From Thalassomonas viridans (lineage in GTDB: Bacteria > Pseudomonadota > Gammaproteobacteria > Enterobacterales > Alteromonadaceae): DNA of 64,000 nt. Under the pieces are notes generated by a model that had not been told where the DNA came from, did no database searches, and saw nothing but the letters and a program-made list of their open reading frames with translations. The translations under genes were made by a program, and so were the position numbers. Positions 1 through 8,151 of the stretch are shown here, piece after piece; position 1 is the stretch's first letter, and each line of letters opens with the position of its first letter. Location: contig NZ_CP059733.1 in assembly GCF_000948985.2 (NCBI RefSeq), positions 6,324,001-6,388,000 on the forward strand. Direction: 5' to 3'.

Positions 1-439
1 GTCAGTTTCTGTCGTAAATTAATCGGACAGGAAATAACCTGCATACCAAACGTAATAAAGAAGTGACCAAGATTCAATGAGGATAAACATTCAAGTTCAA
101 GGCGCGTGATTGAGCAATAGCCCGCTATTGGGATTGAGCGCAACGAAGAAATTGAAAGTTTAGACCATTGAAGATGGTTAATTCATTATTTCATTTGGTA
201 TTAGCTCAGACTTTGCCGTTTTCAAGTTTAAATCGCTTCTCTGTTGTCGAAAACTTTTCAGTACGCCTTAACAGCTGTAAACCCTGAATGGGTCCAGGCT
301 TGCCGTTCTCTGCTCTTATAAAGAGCCTTAGAGTATTGTCGTAAGCTGTAACGCAAACGTTTTCATTAGCAGAAAAGGCAGGATAAAAATCAACTAGGGC
401 CAAGGTATACCAATAACTTTTTCTATCAAGTGAGACATT
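1..439. other. Leading gap without a supported gene
   Basis: This stretch is visibly more AT-rich than the following genes. A small inverted repeat (CAATAG CCCG CTATTG) lies at about 116-131. An antisense reading frame at 206-457 has protein-like composition but starts only at a TTG inside purU, so it is not called as a gene. The stretch presumably contains the purU promoter, but no clear -35/-10 pair was identified. Confidence 0.5.
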
Positions 440-1300
440 ATGCAAATCAACAATCAATACGTTCTAACCTGGCAATGTCCTGACACATCAGGCGTCTTAG
501 CAAAAGTTACCCATAACCTGTTTGACCACGGTGCTTTTATTACCGAAACGTCACAGTACAGTGATCCCTATACAGATACCTTTTTTTCCCGTATCGCCTT
601 TGATGACCGCAACCTGAAAGTGCCGTTTGAAGAGTTTGTCAGCGCCATCGACGAGCTGGCGAAACCGCTGAACTTGATTTACCGCATCAGGAATGCCAAA
701 GATTTGCCCAACATAGTGATCGCCGTTTCCAAAGACGATCACTGCCTGGTGTCGTTATTAACCAAGTGGAAAGCCGGGGTACTGCCGGTCAATATTGTCG
801 CCGTGGTTTCCAACCATGCTGACTGCCAGCCTTTGGTAGAATGGCACGGTATTCCTTATTACCACCTGCCGGTGAACAAGGAAAACAAACCTCAGCAGGA
901 AGCGGCCATCCTGGATGTGATGAAAAGCGCCGATGCCGAACTCCTGGTGCTTGCCCGCTATATGCAGATTTTATCCGACGATATGTGCACTCAGCTCAAA
1001 GGCAACGCCATTAACATCCACCACTCGTTTTTACCCAGCTTCAAAGGGGCAAAACCTTATCACCAGGCCCATGCCCGCGGGGTAAAAGTGATCGGCGCCA
1101 CCGCCCACTATGTCACCGCAGATCTCGACGAAGGCCCGATTATCGTGCAGGAAGTCAAACCCATCAACCACACCTTTACCGTAGAGCAAATGGTACACAT
1201 GGGCCATGATCTGGAAGCCACGGCGCTGTGCCATGCGGTAAAAATGCATGCCCAGCAGCGCATCTGCCTCAACGGCGATAAAACCGTTATCCTTGCCTGA
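440..1300 (+). CDS. purU: Formyltetrahydrofolate deformylase
   Basis: PurU hydrolyses 10-formyl-tetrahydrofolate to formate and tetrahydrofolate in the cytoplasm, balancing one-carbon pools and feeding formate to PurT. The 286-residue protein has the family length. An N-terminal ACT-type regulatory domain covers about residues 1-85 and contains a CPDTSGVLAKVTH stretch. A formyltransferase domain follows, with the signature INIHHSFLPSFKGAKPY near residues 194-210 and the downstream LDEGPII motif that carries the catalytic Asp. The ATG at 440 places the ACT domain exactly at the start. It stands alone, with palindromic DNA immediately after the stop that probably acts as its terminator. Confidence 0.95.
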   Translation: MQINNQYVLTWQCPDTSGVLAKVTHNLFDHGAFITETSQYSDPYTDTFFSRIAFDDRNLKVPFEEFVSAIDELAKPLNLIYRIRNAKDLPNIVIAVSKDDHCLVSLLTKWKAGVLPVNIVAVVSNHADCQPLVEWHGIPYYHLPVNKENKPQQEAAILDVMKSADAELLVLARYMQILSDDMCTQLKGNAINIHHSFLPSFKGAKPYHQAHARGVKVIGATAHYVTADLDEGPIIVQEVKPINHTFTVEQMVHMGHDLEATALCHAVKMHAQQRICLNGDKTVILA

Positions 1301-1318
1301 TCCCGGCAGGAAAGAATA

Positions 1319-1342
1319 CAAGCCTATACCGGTATAGGCTTG
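1319..1342 (+). terminator. Perfect 24-bp palindrome after purU, probable terminator
   Basis: CAAGCCTATACC at 1319-1330 is followed directly by its exact reverse complement at 1331-1342, then GCTTTAT. It begins 18 bp past the purU stop. The arm can fold into a strong hairpin, but the following T tract is short, so termination is likely rather than certain. A second stem (TGCTTTATC 1341-1349 with GATAAAGCA 1372-1380) overlaps its end. Confidence 0.5.
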
Positions 1343-1385
1343 CTTTATCCTATACTGGTATCACTTATATTGATAAAGCAGGCCC

Positions 1386-1549
1386 TAGGGCCTGTTTATC
1401 TTTGCAGGGGATGAAGATTTTTGAGCGGTTTTTTCACCTGTCAAGGCAGAAAAATGGACGTGTAGTGATTCTACATGACATTTTTCTAACGCCGACAGGA
1501 GGAAAAACAGCCAAAAAGCTTATTCACGGCCAAAGATAAACAGGCCCTA
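1386..1549. repeat. MITE-like element with 19-bp perfect terminal inverted repeats
   Basis: TAGGGCCTGTTTATCTTTG at 1386-1404 is exactly repeated in inverted form at 1531-1549, defining a 164-bp non-coding element. Its inside is also nested: CCTGTC (1437-1442) pairs with GACAGG (1494-1499), and AGAAAAATG pairs with CATTTTTCT around a GTAG/CTAC core near 1460-1475, so the whole element can fold into one long hairpin. No transposase is encoded. The nonamer CAGGCCCTA also occurs just outside the left end (1379-1387) and at the right end. This is what a small non-autonomous element looks like; a large structured intergenic repeat is the alternative. Confidence 0.6.
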
Positions 1550-1635
1550 AGGAAGGTGCTGACACCGGGAGCGAACCAGCTTGCCCGCACCTCCTTAATT
1601 AAGCCGCATAAACAACTTCAACATTGGTTAACCCT

Positions 1636-3429
1636 ATGTCCCATAAAAATAAAATTTGTTACCAGATCACGCCGGAAAATATCAACAGCCACCTGTTCAG
1701 CATCAAGCTGACTTTTGCCAGCGAGCCGGGGCAAAGCTATACCCTGAGCCTGCCCGCTTGGTTGCCCGGCAGTTATATGATCAGGGACTTTGCCAAAAAT
1801 ATCATTGAATTAAGTGCAACTTCCGCCGACGGTACTCTCCTGGCGACAGAGAAAAGCGACAAGCAAACCTGGCATATTACCGCCACGGACGAACAGGTTT
1901 CGGTAAGCTACCAGGTATTCGCTTTTGATCTTTCGGTGCGCACCGCCTACCTGGACAGCGAGCGCGGTTTCTTTAACGGCAGCTCGACTTTCCTGGCGGT
2001 GGAAGAGCTGAGCGACCTCAGTTGCCAGCTAACCATAAACCCTCCCGGGCAGAAACCAGACTGGCAGGTTGCCACCGGCATGACCCGGGCCAGGGGCACG
2101 GAAAAATACGCCTTCGGCGACTATCTTGCCGCCGATTACCAGGAATTGATCGACTGTCCTGTGGCCATAGGGGTGCTGGATACCTTTGAGTTTACCGTCG
2201 AAGGCGTGATACACCACCTGGTCTTTACCAGCGGCCATTACGGCGACCGCCAGCGCCTGGCGGATGATGTCGCCAAATTATGCCAGCACCATATCAATCT
2301 GTTCGGCGAAGTGCCCTTTAGCGAATACTGGTTTATCACCCATTTGCTCGCCAGCGGTTTCGGCGGCCTGGAGCATAAAAACTCCACCGTATTGCAGGCG
2401 AGCCGCTTTGACTTGCCCAACCCGAACAAACCGCAGGAGTTGAGCGATAACTACAAAACTTTCCTCAGCTTATGCTCCCACGAATATTTCCATGCCTGGA
2501 ATGTCTGCCGCATCAAGCCGAAAGAGTTTGTGCCCTATGATCTGCAAAAAGAGTCCCATACCAAACAGCTGTGGGCCTATGAAGGCATCACCTCCTATTA
2601 CGACGACTTTTCCCTGTTCCGCGCCGGTATTATTCCCTTTGAACAATACCTGGAACTGCTCAGTAAAACCGCCACCCGGGTTTACCGCGGCGGCGGCGAG
2701 CTGAAACAAAGCGTCACCGAGTCAAGCTTCGACGCCTGGACCAAGTTCTATAAACAGGGGCCGGATGCCGTCAACAATATCGTCAGCTATTACACTAAAG
2801 GTTCGTTAATCGCCTTATGGCTGGATCTGACCATCCGGGACAAGTCCAACGGACAATACAGCTTAGATACCCTGATGCGGGAGCTGTGGATACATTTCGG
2901 CCGCCCGGGTATCGGCACCCAGGAAGATGATTTTATCAACATCGCCAACATCCTATGCGGCGAAGATATCACGGAAAACTTTAAGGCCCTGCTGTATACC
3001 CCGGACCGGGTAGCCCTTGCCCCCTTGCTGGAAAAAGTCGGCGTCAGCTTTGAAGCGCACAAATTCAAAAGCCTGAACAGTTTGGAAACCATCAATAGCG
3101 ATGACTATATTCCTTACCTGGGAGCGCAGTTTAAAGAGCAGGCGGGCGGGCTGAAAATGTCGGTAGTGGTGGAAAACTCTCCTGCCGCCAAGGCGGGATT
3201 GGCGGTTAATGATGTTTTGATCGCCGTGGATAATCTCAAGGTCACGGAAAAATCCCTACAGCAACTGGCTGAACATTTAAGTCCGGACCAGGCGGTAAGC
3301 TGCTTCTACTTCCGCGATGACCAGCTGCTTGCTTCCGAACTGGCCTTTAGCGACTCACCGCTGTCGGCCGTCAAAATTAACGTCGCCGATGCCGAACTGG
3401 CGGCGAACTGGCAGAACATCATCGGCTGA
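1636..3429 (+). CDS. M61-family (glycyl aminopeptidase-like) metallopeptidase with PDZ domain
   Basis: This is a zinc peptidase of the M61 family. The order is an N-terminal beta-domain, a thermolysin-like catalytic domain with HEYFH (His282, Glu283, His286) in SLCSHEYFHAWNV, and a C-terminal PDZ-like domain around residues 495-570 that contains SPAAKAGLAVNDVLIAVD. The length, 597 residues from the ATG at 1636, fits the family. A TTG four codons upstream is possible but less likely. No signal peptide is visible, so it is probably cytoplasmic and would process small peptides. It stands alone between two gaps that contain inverted repeats. Confidence 0.9.
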   Translation: MSHKNKICYQITPENINSHLFSIKLTFASEPGQSYTLSLPAWLPGSYMIRDFAKNIIELSATSADGTLLATEKSDKQTWHITATDEQVSVSYQVFAFDLSVRTAYLDSERGFFNGSSTFLAVEELSDLSCQLTINPPGQKPDWQVATGMTRARGTEKYAFGDYLAADYQELIDCPVAIGVLDTFEFTVEGVIHHLVFTSGHYGDRQRLADDVAKLCQHHINLFGEVPFSEYWFITHLLASGFGGLEHKNSTVLQASRFDLPNPNKPQELSDNYKTFLSLCSHEYFHAWNVCRIKPKEFVPYDLQKESHTKQLWAYEGITSYYDDFSLFRAGIIPFEQYLELLSKTATRVYRGGGELKQSVTESSFDAWTKFYKQGPDAVNNIVSYYTKGSLIALWLDLTIRDKSNGQYSLDTLMRELWIHFGRPGIGTQEDDFINIANILCGEDITENFKALLYTPDRVALAPLLEKVGVSFEAHKFKSLNSLETINSDDYIPYLGAQFKEQAGGLKMSVVVENSPAAKAGLAVNDVLIAVDNLKVTEKSLQQLAEHLSPDQAVSCFYFRDDQLLASELAFSDSPLSAVKINVADAELAANWQNIIG

Positions 3430-3465
3430 GCTTGTCTGAAACAAGCCTGAACACCCTACTGCTTA

Positions 3466-3493
3466 ACGGGTGTACACATATGTGTACACCCGT
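3466..3493. repeat. 28-bp perfect palindrome with an overlapping alternative hairpin
   Basis: The sequence ACGGGTGTACACAT at 3466-3479 is followed directly by its exact reverse complement up to 3493. It lies 37 bp past the M61 peptidase stop. An upstream ACACCC near 3451 can instead pair with the GGGTGT inside the left arm, giving two mutually exclusive stems. It may be a terminator or a protein-binding palindrome. No T tract follows. Confidence 0.5.
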
Positions 3494-3604
3494 ATTAAAT
3501 AGCTGACGCCTGATCTGGCGGTTAACTCACGCTAAAATTTTGGGAAAAATCCTGCTTTATGGTACAAACTAACGCCATGAGGACAACTAACCCCCCGGAT
3601 AATT

Positions 3605-4135
3605 ATGATTAATTTAAAACGCTTTCATCATGTGGCCTACCGCTGCATGGACACCAAAGAAACGGTCGAATGGTATAAAGACAAGTTAAACATGGAACTT
3701 ACTGTTGCTATCGCGGAGAACGAAGTACCGTCAACGAAAGCACCGGATCCTTATATGCACATTTTCCTGGATGCCGGCATGGGCAATGTCCTGGCATTTT
3801 TTGAAATCCCCAATTCCCCGAAAATGGGCCGGGATGAGAATACCCCTACCTGGGTACAGCATATCGCGCTGGAAGTGGAAGATGTCGACGCCCTGGTAGC
3901 CGCCAAGGAAGAACTTGAAGGCAAAGGCGTGGAAGTACTGGGCCCGGTAAACCACGGGGTCTTTAAATCTATCTACTTCTTTGATCCTAACGGCCACCGC
4001 CTGGAACTTGCCGCCAATACCGGCACACCGGAACAATATGCCGAGCTTAAGCGTGTCGCGCCGTTAATGGTGGAAGAATGGTCGCAAACCAAGCGCGCTC
4101 CCAGACATGCCGCCTGGTTACACGAGCAGGACTAA
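3605..4135 (+). CDS. VOC-family (glyoxalase/bleomycin-resistance fold) protein
   Basis: The 176-residue protein has the vicinal-oxygen-chelate fold. It opens with KRFHHVAYRCMDTKETVEWYKDKLNM, the typical first module beta-strand plus helix. A second module starts at WVQHIALEVEDVDAL, and the family ends YFFDPNGHRLELAA, which contains the last metal-ligand Glu. His residues in HHVAY and VQHIAL are probable metal ligands. VOC proteins include dioxygenases, lyases and resistance proteins, and the substrate cannot be told from sequence. It is monocistronic, closed by a strong terminator. Confidence 0.85.
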   Translation: MINLKRFHHVAYRCMDTKETVEWYKDKLNMELTVAIAENEVPSTKAPDPYMHIFLDAGMGNVLAFFEIPNSPKMGRDENTPTWVQHIALEVEDVDALVAAKEELEGKGVEVLGPVNHGVFKSIYFFDPNGHRLELAANTGTPEQYAELKRVAPLMVEEWSQTKRAPRHAAWLHEQD

Positions 4136-4210
4136 GCGGAACTTTTCGCTACATTTGGGTTACATTTAAAAATAACTAAAAATTCGGCCGGCTTCCGGCA
4201 AGAATTATAG

Positions 4211-4240
4211 AAAAACCAGCAAACTATTTGCTGGTTTTTT
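4211..4240 (+). terminator. Rho-independent terminator of the VOC gene
   Basis: AAAAACCAGCAAA (4211-4223), loop CTA, then TTTGCTGGTTTTT (4227-4239) with further T residues. It has a 13-bp stem and a clear T tract. The A-run on the 5' side makes it potentially bidirectional. Confidence 0.9.
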
Positions 4241-4355
4241 TGATCCGCCGATCCGGGCGCAGGCGGCATAAATATTAAGTTGTAAAGAATCCGGACAATC
4301 TTAGGAAAAACAGTAATTAAACGAAGTTTTTCGTATAAAAAGCCAACAAATCAGC

Positions 4356-4373
4356 TGTAAGCGAATTACCACA
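4356..4373. promoter_or_regulatory. GacA/UvrY-type box upstream of the csr RNA
   Basis: TGTAAGCGAATTACCACA matches the left half (TGTAAG) and the outer right half (ACA) of the 18-bp GacA/UvrY/VarA recognition palindrome. It lies about 190 bp before the predicted transcription start, the distance known for csrB-type genes. A second TGTAAG half-site lies at about 4379. This suggests control by a BarA/UvrY-type system, which is inference from motif and distance. Confidence 0.55.
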
Positions 4374-4508
4374 AACCTTGTAAGACATTTGCCATTAATG
4401 TGTTTTTTTTCTGATTAACGAAAGATTTATTTACATTTCTTTTACTAATAAAAACAGGCAAGTAAGATTTTAGCGATAAAAAAACGTTAAAAAAGTTTCA
4501 TTTATAAC

Positions 4509-4536
4509 TTGCTGCCGCGCTCATCTCGGGTAAAGT
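4509..4536 (+). promoter_or_regulatory. Predicted sigma-70 promoter of the csr RNA
   Basis: TTGCTG (4509-4514), 16-bp spacer, TAAAGT (4531-4536). The predicted start is about 4543, just before a GCTGC TGA GCAGC hairpin that would form the 5' end of the RNA. Confidence 0.45.
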
Positions 4537-4542
4537 ATTTAT

Positions 4543-4890
4543 CAGCTGCTGAGCAGCAAACAATAAAAACATGGAGCTGATACGCAAGGAAAGCTTATCG
4601 TTTATTCGCATTTTGAATAAACATTATTGAATAAGGATGGTTTATTCAATATCAGGATGATGTACTTTTAGGTCCAAGAGGACTTTACGGACAGCCAATA
4701 AGGCGTCAGGAAGACCAAGAATAAAAAAATATCGTACGGAAGCATTAAAAACAAACAGGAAGCGTTCAGAGATTACAGGGACTGTGCTAATAGGTTGGGA
4801 AACCGGTTAAGTCGGAAACTATAAATTGTAGGCGAAGCCTGCAATGATAATCTCCAGAAGCGGTGGCCAGAAGCCATCGCTTTTTTTCTT
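4543..4890 (+). ncRNA. csrC: CsrB/CsrC-family CsrA-sequestering regulatory RNA
   Basis: A stretch of about 350 nt without coding potential contains twelve GGA motifs in CsrA-like contexts: TGGAG, AAGGAAA, AAGGATG, CAGGATG, GAGGACT, ACGGACA, CAGGAAG, ACGGAAG, CAGGAAG, AGGGACT, TGGGAAA and CGGAAAC, spaced about 15-40 nt apart between 4572 and 4817. It ends in a terminator hairpin (AAGCGGTGGC 4858-4867 with GCCATCGCTT 4873-4882, then a T run). This is the hallmark of CsrB-type RNAs that titrate the translational regulator CsrA. Its place directly before yihI matches E. coli csrC. The exact 5' end is inferred from the promoter. The name csrC rests on synteny. Confidence 0.82.
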
Positions 4891-4966
4891 TATACGCTTT
4901 TATTTTTCTATTGCACGCTAATGTCGTAAAATACCCGCCTTATACAGTAGCAAGATTATTTTCCCT

Positions 4967-5536
4967 ATGACCCGTAAGAAAAAGTCCAGAAAGCCGGGAG
5001 CCGGCTCCATCGGTATCGTCAAAGACGATAAGAAAAAAGTCGCATTACCCAGCGATAAAAAACCCAAAAAACAAATCGGTAACAAACCGGGTACCCGCCA
5101 GGCGGAAGGCAAAAAGAAAAGCCAAAAAACACAGGGCACAGGCGTTAAAAAAGATCCGCGTATCGGCAGCAAAACCCCGATCGTTTTAGGCGCACCGGCC
5201 CAGCCGATGACCAAACAGCCGAAAAAAAGCAAGGTTAAAGCTTCCCCTATTGCCGCAATACGCGATGTAGAGCCGGATACTTCATTAGAGCAGGAATTGT
5301 ATGCCATTGAAGAAGACGCGCGTTTACAGGATATTCTGGCAAAGCAGGAAGAGGATATCGCCCTGACCGAAGCCGAAGTGGATTACTTCAATGAAAAAAT
5401 GACCCGCCATCAGCAGTTGCGTGAGTTACTGGGCTGGGATGACGAAGAAGAAGAGAGTGATGCCGAACAGGCCCCTTCATCGGAAGAGGAACTTTGGGAT
5501 AAGTTCGATAACAGTGATCTGTCAGAATTCGAATAA
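4967..5536 (+). CDS. yihI: YihI, activator of the ribosome-assembly GTPase Der
   Basis: YihI stimulates GTP hydrolysis by Der (EngA) and so tunes late 50S subunit assembly. The 189-residue protein has the family layout: a very basic Lys-rich N-terminal half starting MTRKKKSRKPGAGS, and a conserved acidic C-terminal domain (SLEQELYAIEEDARLQDIL and DYFNEKMTRHQQLRELLGW), ending in an acidic tail. The ATG at 4967 gives the family start. It follows the csr RNA and precedes DUF2489 by 10 bp, probably as one transcript. The csr-yihI-hemN order is conserved with E. coli. Confidence 0.92.
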   Translation: MTRKKKSRKPGAGSIGIVKDDKKKVALPSDKKPKKQIGNKPGTRQAEGKKKSQKTQGTGVKKDPRIGSKTPIVLGAPAQPMTKQPKKSKVKASPIAAIRDVEPDTSLEQELYAIEEDARLQDILAKQEEDIALTEAEVDYFNEKMTRHQQLRELLGWDDEEEESDAEQAPSSEEELWDKFDNSDLSEFE

Positions 5537-5546
5537 GGGCTAATAC

Positions 5547-6035
5547 ATGTCTACCCCCTGGTTAATAGCCATCATCTGTGCGGTTATCATCATAGCCGCA
5601 CTGGCATTTTATGCCGGTAAATTATTGCACCAGCTAAAGCAGCAGACGCTCAGGCAGCAGGAGGCCGAGGAGAAACATCAGGCGGCCCTGAACGAACATG
5701 ACGCAAAAGTGCTTAACAGCGCCATTATCATTGTCCGCGCCATGAAGGAAGAGCAATGCGACTACAGCGAAGGTTGCTGGCGTTTGAGCGTATTATTGGA
5801 TTCTTTAAAGCAGAGCAGTGCACTGGATCAGCAATTTCCTGCTATATTTGAATTATATAATCGCATTAAGCATTTGACGATTCTAGATGAGCGTAAACAA
5901 CTGCCTAAGCAGCAGCGTATGAAGCAGGATCTGGAGCGTATGAAGGCGGAAGCCGAATTACGGGAGAAAGTCAGCCAGGATCTTGAACTCTTACACCAGT
6001 ATGCCACCGAGCGCTACCAGCTGCTGAAAAAATAA
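5547..6035 (+). CDS. DUF2489 membrane-anchored protein
   Basis: This 162-residue protein has an N-terminal membrane anchor (about residues 5-25, WLIAIICAVIIIAALAFYAG) followed by a long charged, Gln/Glu-rich helical region with coiled-coil character. Family DUF2489 has this layout and commonly sits beside yihI in Alteromonadales and Vibrionales. Function is unknown. It starts 10 bp after the yihI stop, so the two are probably co-transcribed. Single-pass topology with a cytoplasmic helical domain is inferred. Confidence 0.8.
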   Translation: MSTPWLIAIICAVIIIAALAFYAGKLLHQLKQQTLRQQEAEEKHQAALNEHDAKVLNSAIIIVRAMKEEQCDYSEGCWRLSVLLDSLKQSSALDQQFPAIFELYNRIKHLTILDERKQLPKQQRMKQDLERMKAEAELREKVSQDLELLHQYATERYQLLKK

Positions 6036-6189
6036 CTTCGGCACTGCTCACCTTAATCGTCAGGCACTTTAATCAAGTCATTCTGGTGCAAAACTCAGGT
6101 TTTTAATGTTAGTCCCTTGGCTTAGCTTCACAGCCAATACAGCCTTAATAAGCCTGATTCAGTATCAGTTAAACTTAGAGGGAGACATT

Positions 6190-6501
6190 ATGAGTGAGCA
6201 GCTAAAAACACAATTTACCAAACGCATTATCGAACTCCAGCAAAGGATAGATTCAATTCATCAGGACTTTGCCGAAGGGCGTAATGCCGACTGGTCAGAA
6301 CAGGCAGGGGAAAGAGAAAATGACGAAGTGCTCAATGCCCTGGAATCTGAGGCCAAAATAGAAATCCAGCAATTGTCCAATGCCATTACCCGCATTGACA
6401 ACGGCAGCTATGGCATCTGCCTGGATTGCGGTGAAGAGATTGCCGCTAAAAGGCTGCATGTACAACCTGCAGCCATTAAGTGCATCCAATGTGCCGACTA
6501 A
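6190..6501 (+). CDS. DksA/TraR-type zinc-finger protein
   Basis: A small (103-residue) member of the DksA/TraR family. It has a predicted coiled-coil N-terminal half (LKTQFTKRIIELQQRIDSIH) and a C-terminal four-cysteine zinc finger, CLDCGEEI followed by CIQC. Short paralogues of DksA bind the RNA polymerase secondary channel, but this one is shorter than DksA itself (about 150 residues) and its effect is unknown. The ATG at 6190 is preceded by GAGGGAG six bases upstream, which decides against the longer frame beginning at 6106. A weak terminator follows before hemN. Confidence 0.85.
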   Translation: MSEQLKTQFTKRIIELQQRIDSIHQDFAEGRNADWSEQAGERENDEVLNALESEAKIEIQQLSNAITRIDNGSYGICLDCGEEIAAKRLHVQPAAIKCIQCAD

Positions 6502-6649
6502 TCCAAGGTTAATTCCCCGCTTTTCTTTACCCCGCAACCCAAAGTACAACAGAAGCACTCAACTCAAGCATCAAAGGACTGAGCTTGAGCAACAGCCCTG
6601 CTAAAAATCCAGTTAAAGAATCAGTTTAAAAATCAAACAAAAACCCTAC

Positions 6650-6666
6650 AGCCTATAGGCTTTTTT
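6650..6666 (+). terminator. Short hairpin with T tract before hemN
   Basis: AGCCTATAGGCT at 6650-6661 is fully self-complementary and runs into TTTTTT. The stem is short (4 bp plus loop), so it is likely a modest terminator for the dksA-like gene. Confidence 0.45.
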
Positions 6667-6674
6667 ACTTAAGC

Positions 6675-6688
6675 TTGCGCTTGATCAA
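6675..6688. promoter_or_regulatory. Candidate FNR-type box upstream of hemN
   Basis: TTGCG CTTG ATCAA matches the FNR/EtrA consensus TTGAT-N4-ATCAA perfectly in the right half and at three of five positions in the left. It lies 71 bp before the hemN start. FNR control would be expected because HemN works without oxygen, but the motif is common by chance. Confidence 0.35.
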
Positions 6689-6758
6689 GGTGTCATTCTC
6701 ACCAGGGGCTATACTGTGTGCCTGAATTTTGCACCCTGCGTTTTCTATGGTGAATACA

Positions 6759-8129
6759 ATGCAAGTGAGCCAGTTTTTCGATAACAAACTGCTGAAGAAA
6801 TACAACACCAGCGGCCCGAGATATACCTCATATCCAACGGCACTGGAATTTAACGATCAATTTGGCCAGACAGACCTGATCCACGCCATAGAAGAATCGG
6901 AAAACCGTGAACTCTCCATCTATGTGCATATTCCTTTTTGCCACAGCCTTTGCTATTACTGCGGCTGCAACAAAATAGTAACCCGCCACCGGGATAAAGC
7001 CGACACTTACCTGGAATACCTGGCAGCGGAAATTTCCTCCCGCGCGGCACTTTTCACCGGTTATACCGTAAAACAGCTGCACTGGGGCGGCGGTACGCCA
7101 AGCTTTTTAACCCATGAACAGATCACCCTGCTGGTAACCCTGCTCAGGAAAAAGTTCAACTTTTCCGACGAACTGGAAATGAGCATAGAAATCGATCCCA
7201 GGGAAATCGAGATCGACCTGGCGCAGCACCTGTTTGATCTAGGCTTTAATCGCCTGAGCATAGGAGTTCAGGACATAGATCTTAAGGTGCAGCAAGCCAT
7301 TAACCGGGTACAGGATACCGACTTTATTCACCAGTTTATCCGCGAAGCCAAAACGGTCGGCTTTAAGTCCATCAATATCGATTTGATCTACGGCCTGCCG
7401 CACCAGAATATAGACACTTTTACCCGCACCCTGCACAAGGCCCACGAAATGGATGTCGACCGCATTTCCCTGTTCAGCTACGCCCACCTGCCCAGCCGTT
7501 TCGCTGCCCAGCGCAAACTGCGGGACGAGTGGCTGCCCAGTGTCGATGAGAAATTTGCCCTGATGAAACTGGCAATAGAAACCCTGTGCGGCTTCGGTTA
7601 CGAATTTATCGGTATGGACCATTTTGCCAAACCCGACGACGAACTGGCCATTGCCCAGAGAAACGGCACCCTGCACAGAAACTTCCAGGGTTATACCACT
7701 AAAGGCAACTGCGACTTGCTCGGCCTGGGGGTTTCCGCCATCAGCGCCATAGGTAACAGCTACAGCCAGAATGTCAAAGAACTCAACAGCTATTACAAAC
7801 AGGTGGAAGACAAGCAGCATGCCCTGGAAAAAGGCCTGGCATTAGCCGAAGACGACCTTATCCGCGGCGAAGTGATCCGCGAGCTGATGTGCAACCATTA
7901 TGTCAGCAAGCAGGCCATCAATGACAAGTTCGGACTCGACTTCGACGACTACTTCAGCGATGACCTGCCGTCGCTGGAAACCTTTATCAATGACGGCTTG
8001 CTCACCAATACCCCGGAAGCCATCACCGTCAGCCAGAAAGCCCGGTTATTGATCCGCAATATTTGCATGACCTTTGACGCCTATATGAAAGAACAACGCA
8101 ACCATCAGCGTTTTTCCCGGGTAATTTAA
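6759..8129 (+). CDS. hemN: Oxygen-independent coproporphyrinogen III oxidase
   Basis: HemN is a radical-SAM enzyme that decarboxylates coproporphyrinogen III to protoporphyrinogen IX in anaerobic haem synthesis. The CxxxCxxCxC cluster motif CHSLCYYCGC is at residues 61-70, followed by GGGTPS and the family-specific TSGPRYTSYPTALEF near the N terminus. The 456-residue length is normal. The ATG at 6759 was chosen because it gives the same N-terminal length before KYN.SGPRYTSYP as the E. coli enzyme; starts at 6729 or 6747 would add a non-homologous extension. It is followed by its own terminator. Confidence 0.95.
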   Translation: MQVSQFFDNKLLKKYNTSGPRYTSYPTALEFNDQFGQTDLIHAIEESENRELSIYVHIPFCHSLCYYCGCNKIVTRHRDKADTYLEYLAAEISSRAALFTGYTVKQLHWGGGTPSFLTHEQITLLVTLLRKKFNFSDELEMSIEIDPREIEIDLAQHLFDLGFNRLSIGVQDIDLKVQQAINRVQDTDFIHQFIREAKTVGFKSINIDLIYGLPHQNIDTFTRTLHKAHEMDVDRISLFSYAHLPSRFAAQRKLRDEWLPSVDEKFALMKLAIETLCGFGYEFIGMDHFAKPDDELAIAQRNGTLHRNFQGYTTKGNCDLLGLGVSAISAIGNSYSQNVKELNSYYKQVEDKQHALEKGLALAEDDLIRGEVIRELMCNHYVSKQAINDKFGLDFDDYFSDDLPSLETFINDGLLTNTPEAITVSQKARLLIRNICMTFDAYMKEQRNHQRFSRVI

Positions 8130-8151
8130 CCCTAAAGAACCGAAGTGAGCC

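Larger units (their letters stand above)
4241..4542. other. AT-rich upstream control region of the csr RNA
   Basis: No gene is seen here. The stretch separates the VOC terminator from the regulatory RNA and contains the GacA/UvrY-like box and promoter described separately. It is markedly AT-rich with many A/T tracts, as is common for regulated sRNA promoters bound by nucleoid proteins. Confidence 0.5.

Noticed and set aside
206..457. Antisense 83-codon frame overlapping the purU start
   Set aside because: Only a TTG start inside purU, no ribosome binding site, no recognised family. Mentioned as a possible remnant but not called as a gene.
4967..5536. Antisense frame opposite yihI (4918-5307)
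   Set aside because: It is a shadow of the Lys/Gly-rich yihI sequence and has no features of its own. Similar long antisense frames opposite hemN, the AstE/GCS2 genes and the S8 protease were dismissed for the same reason.
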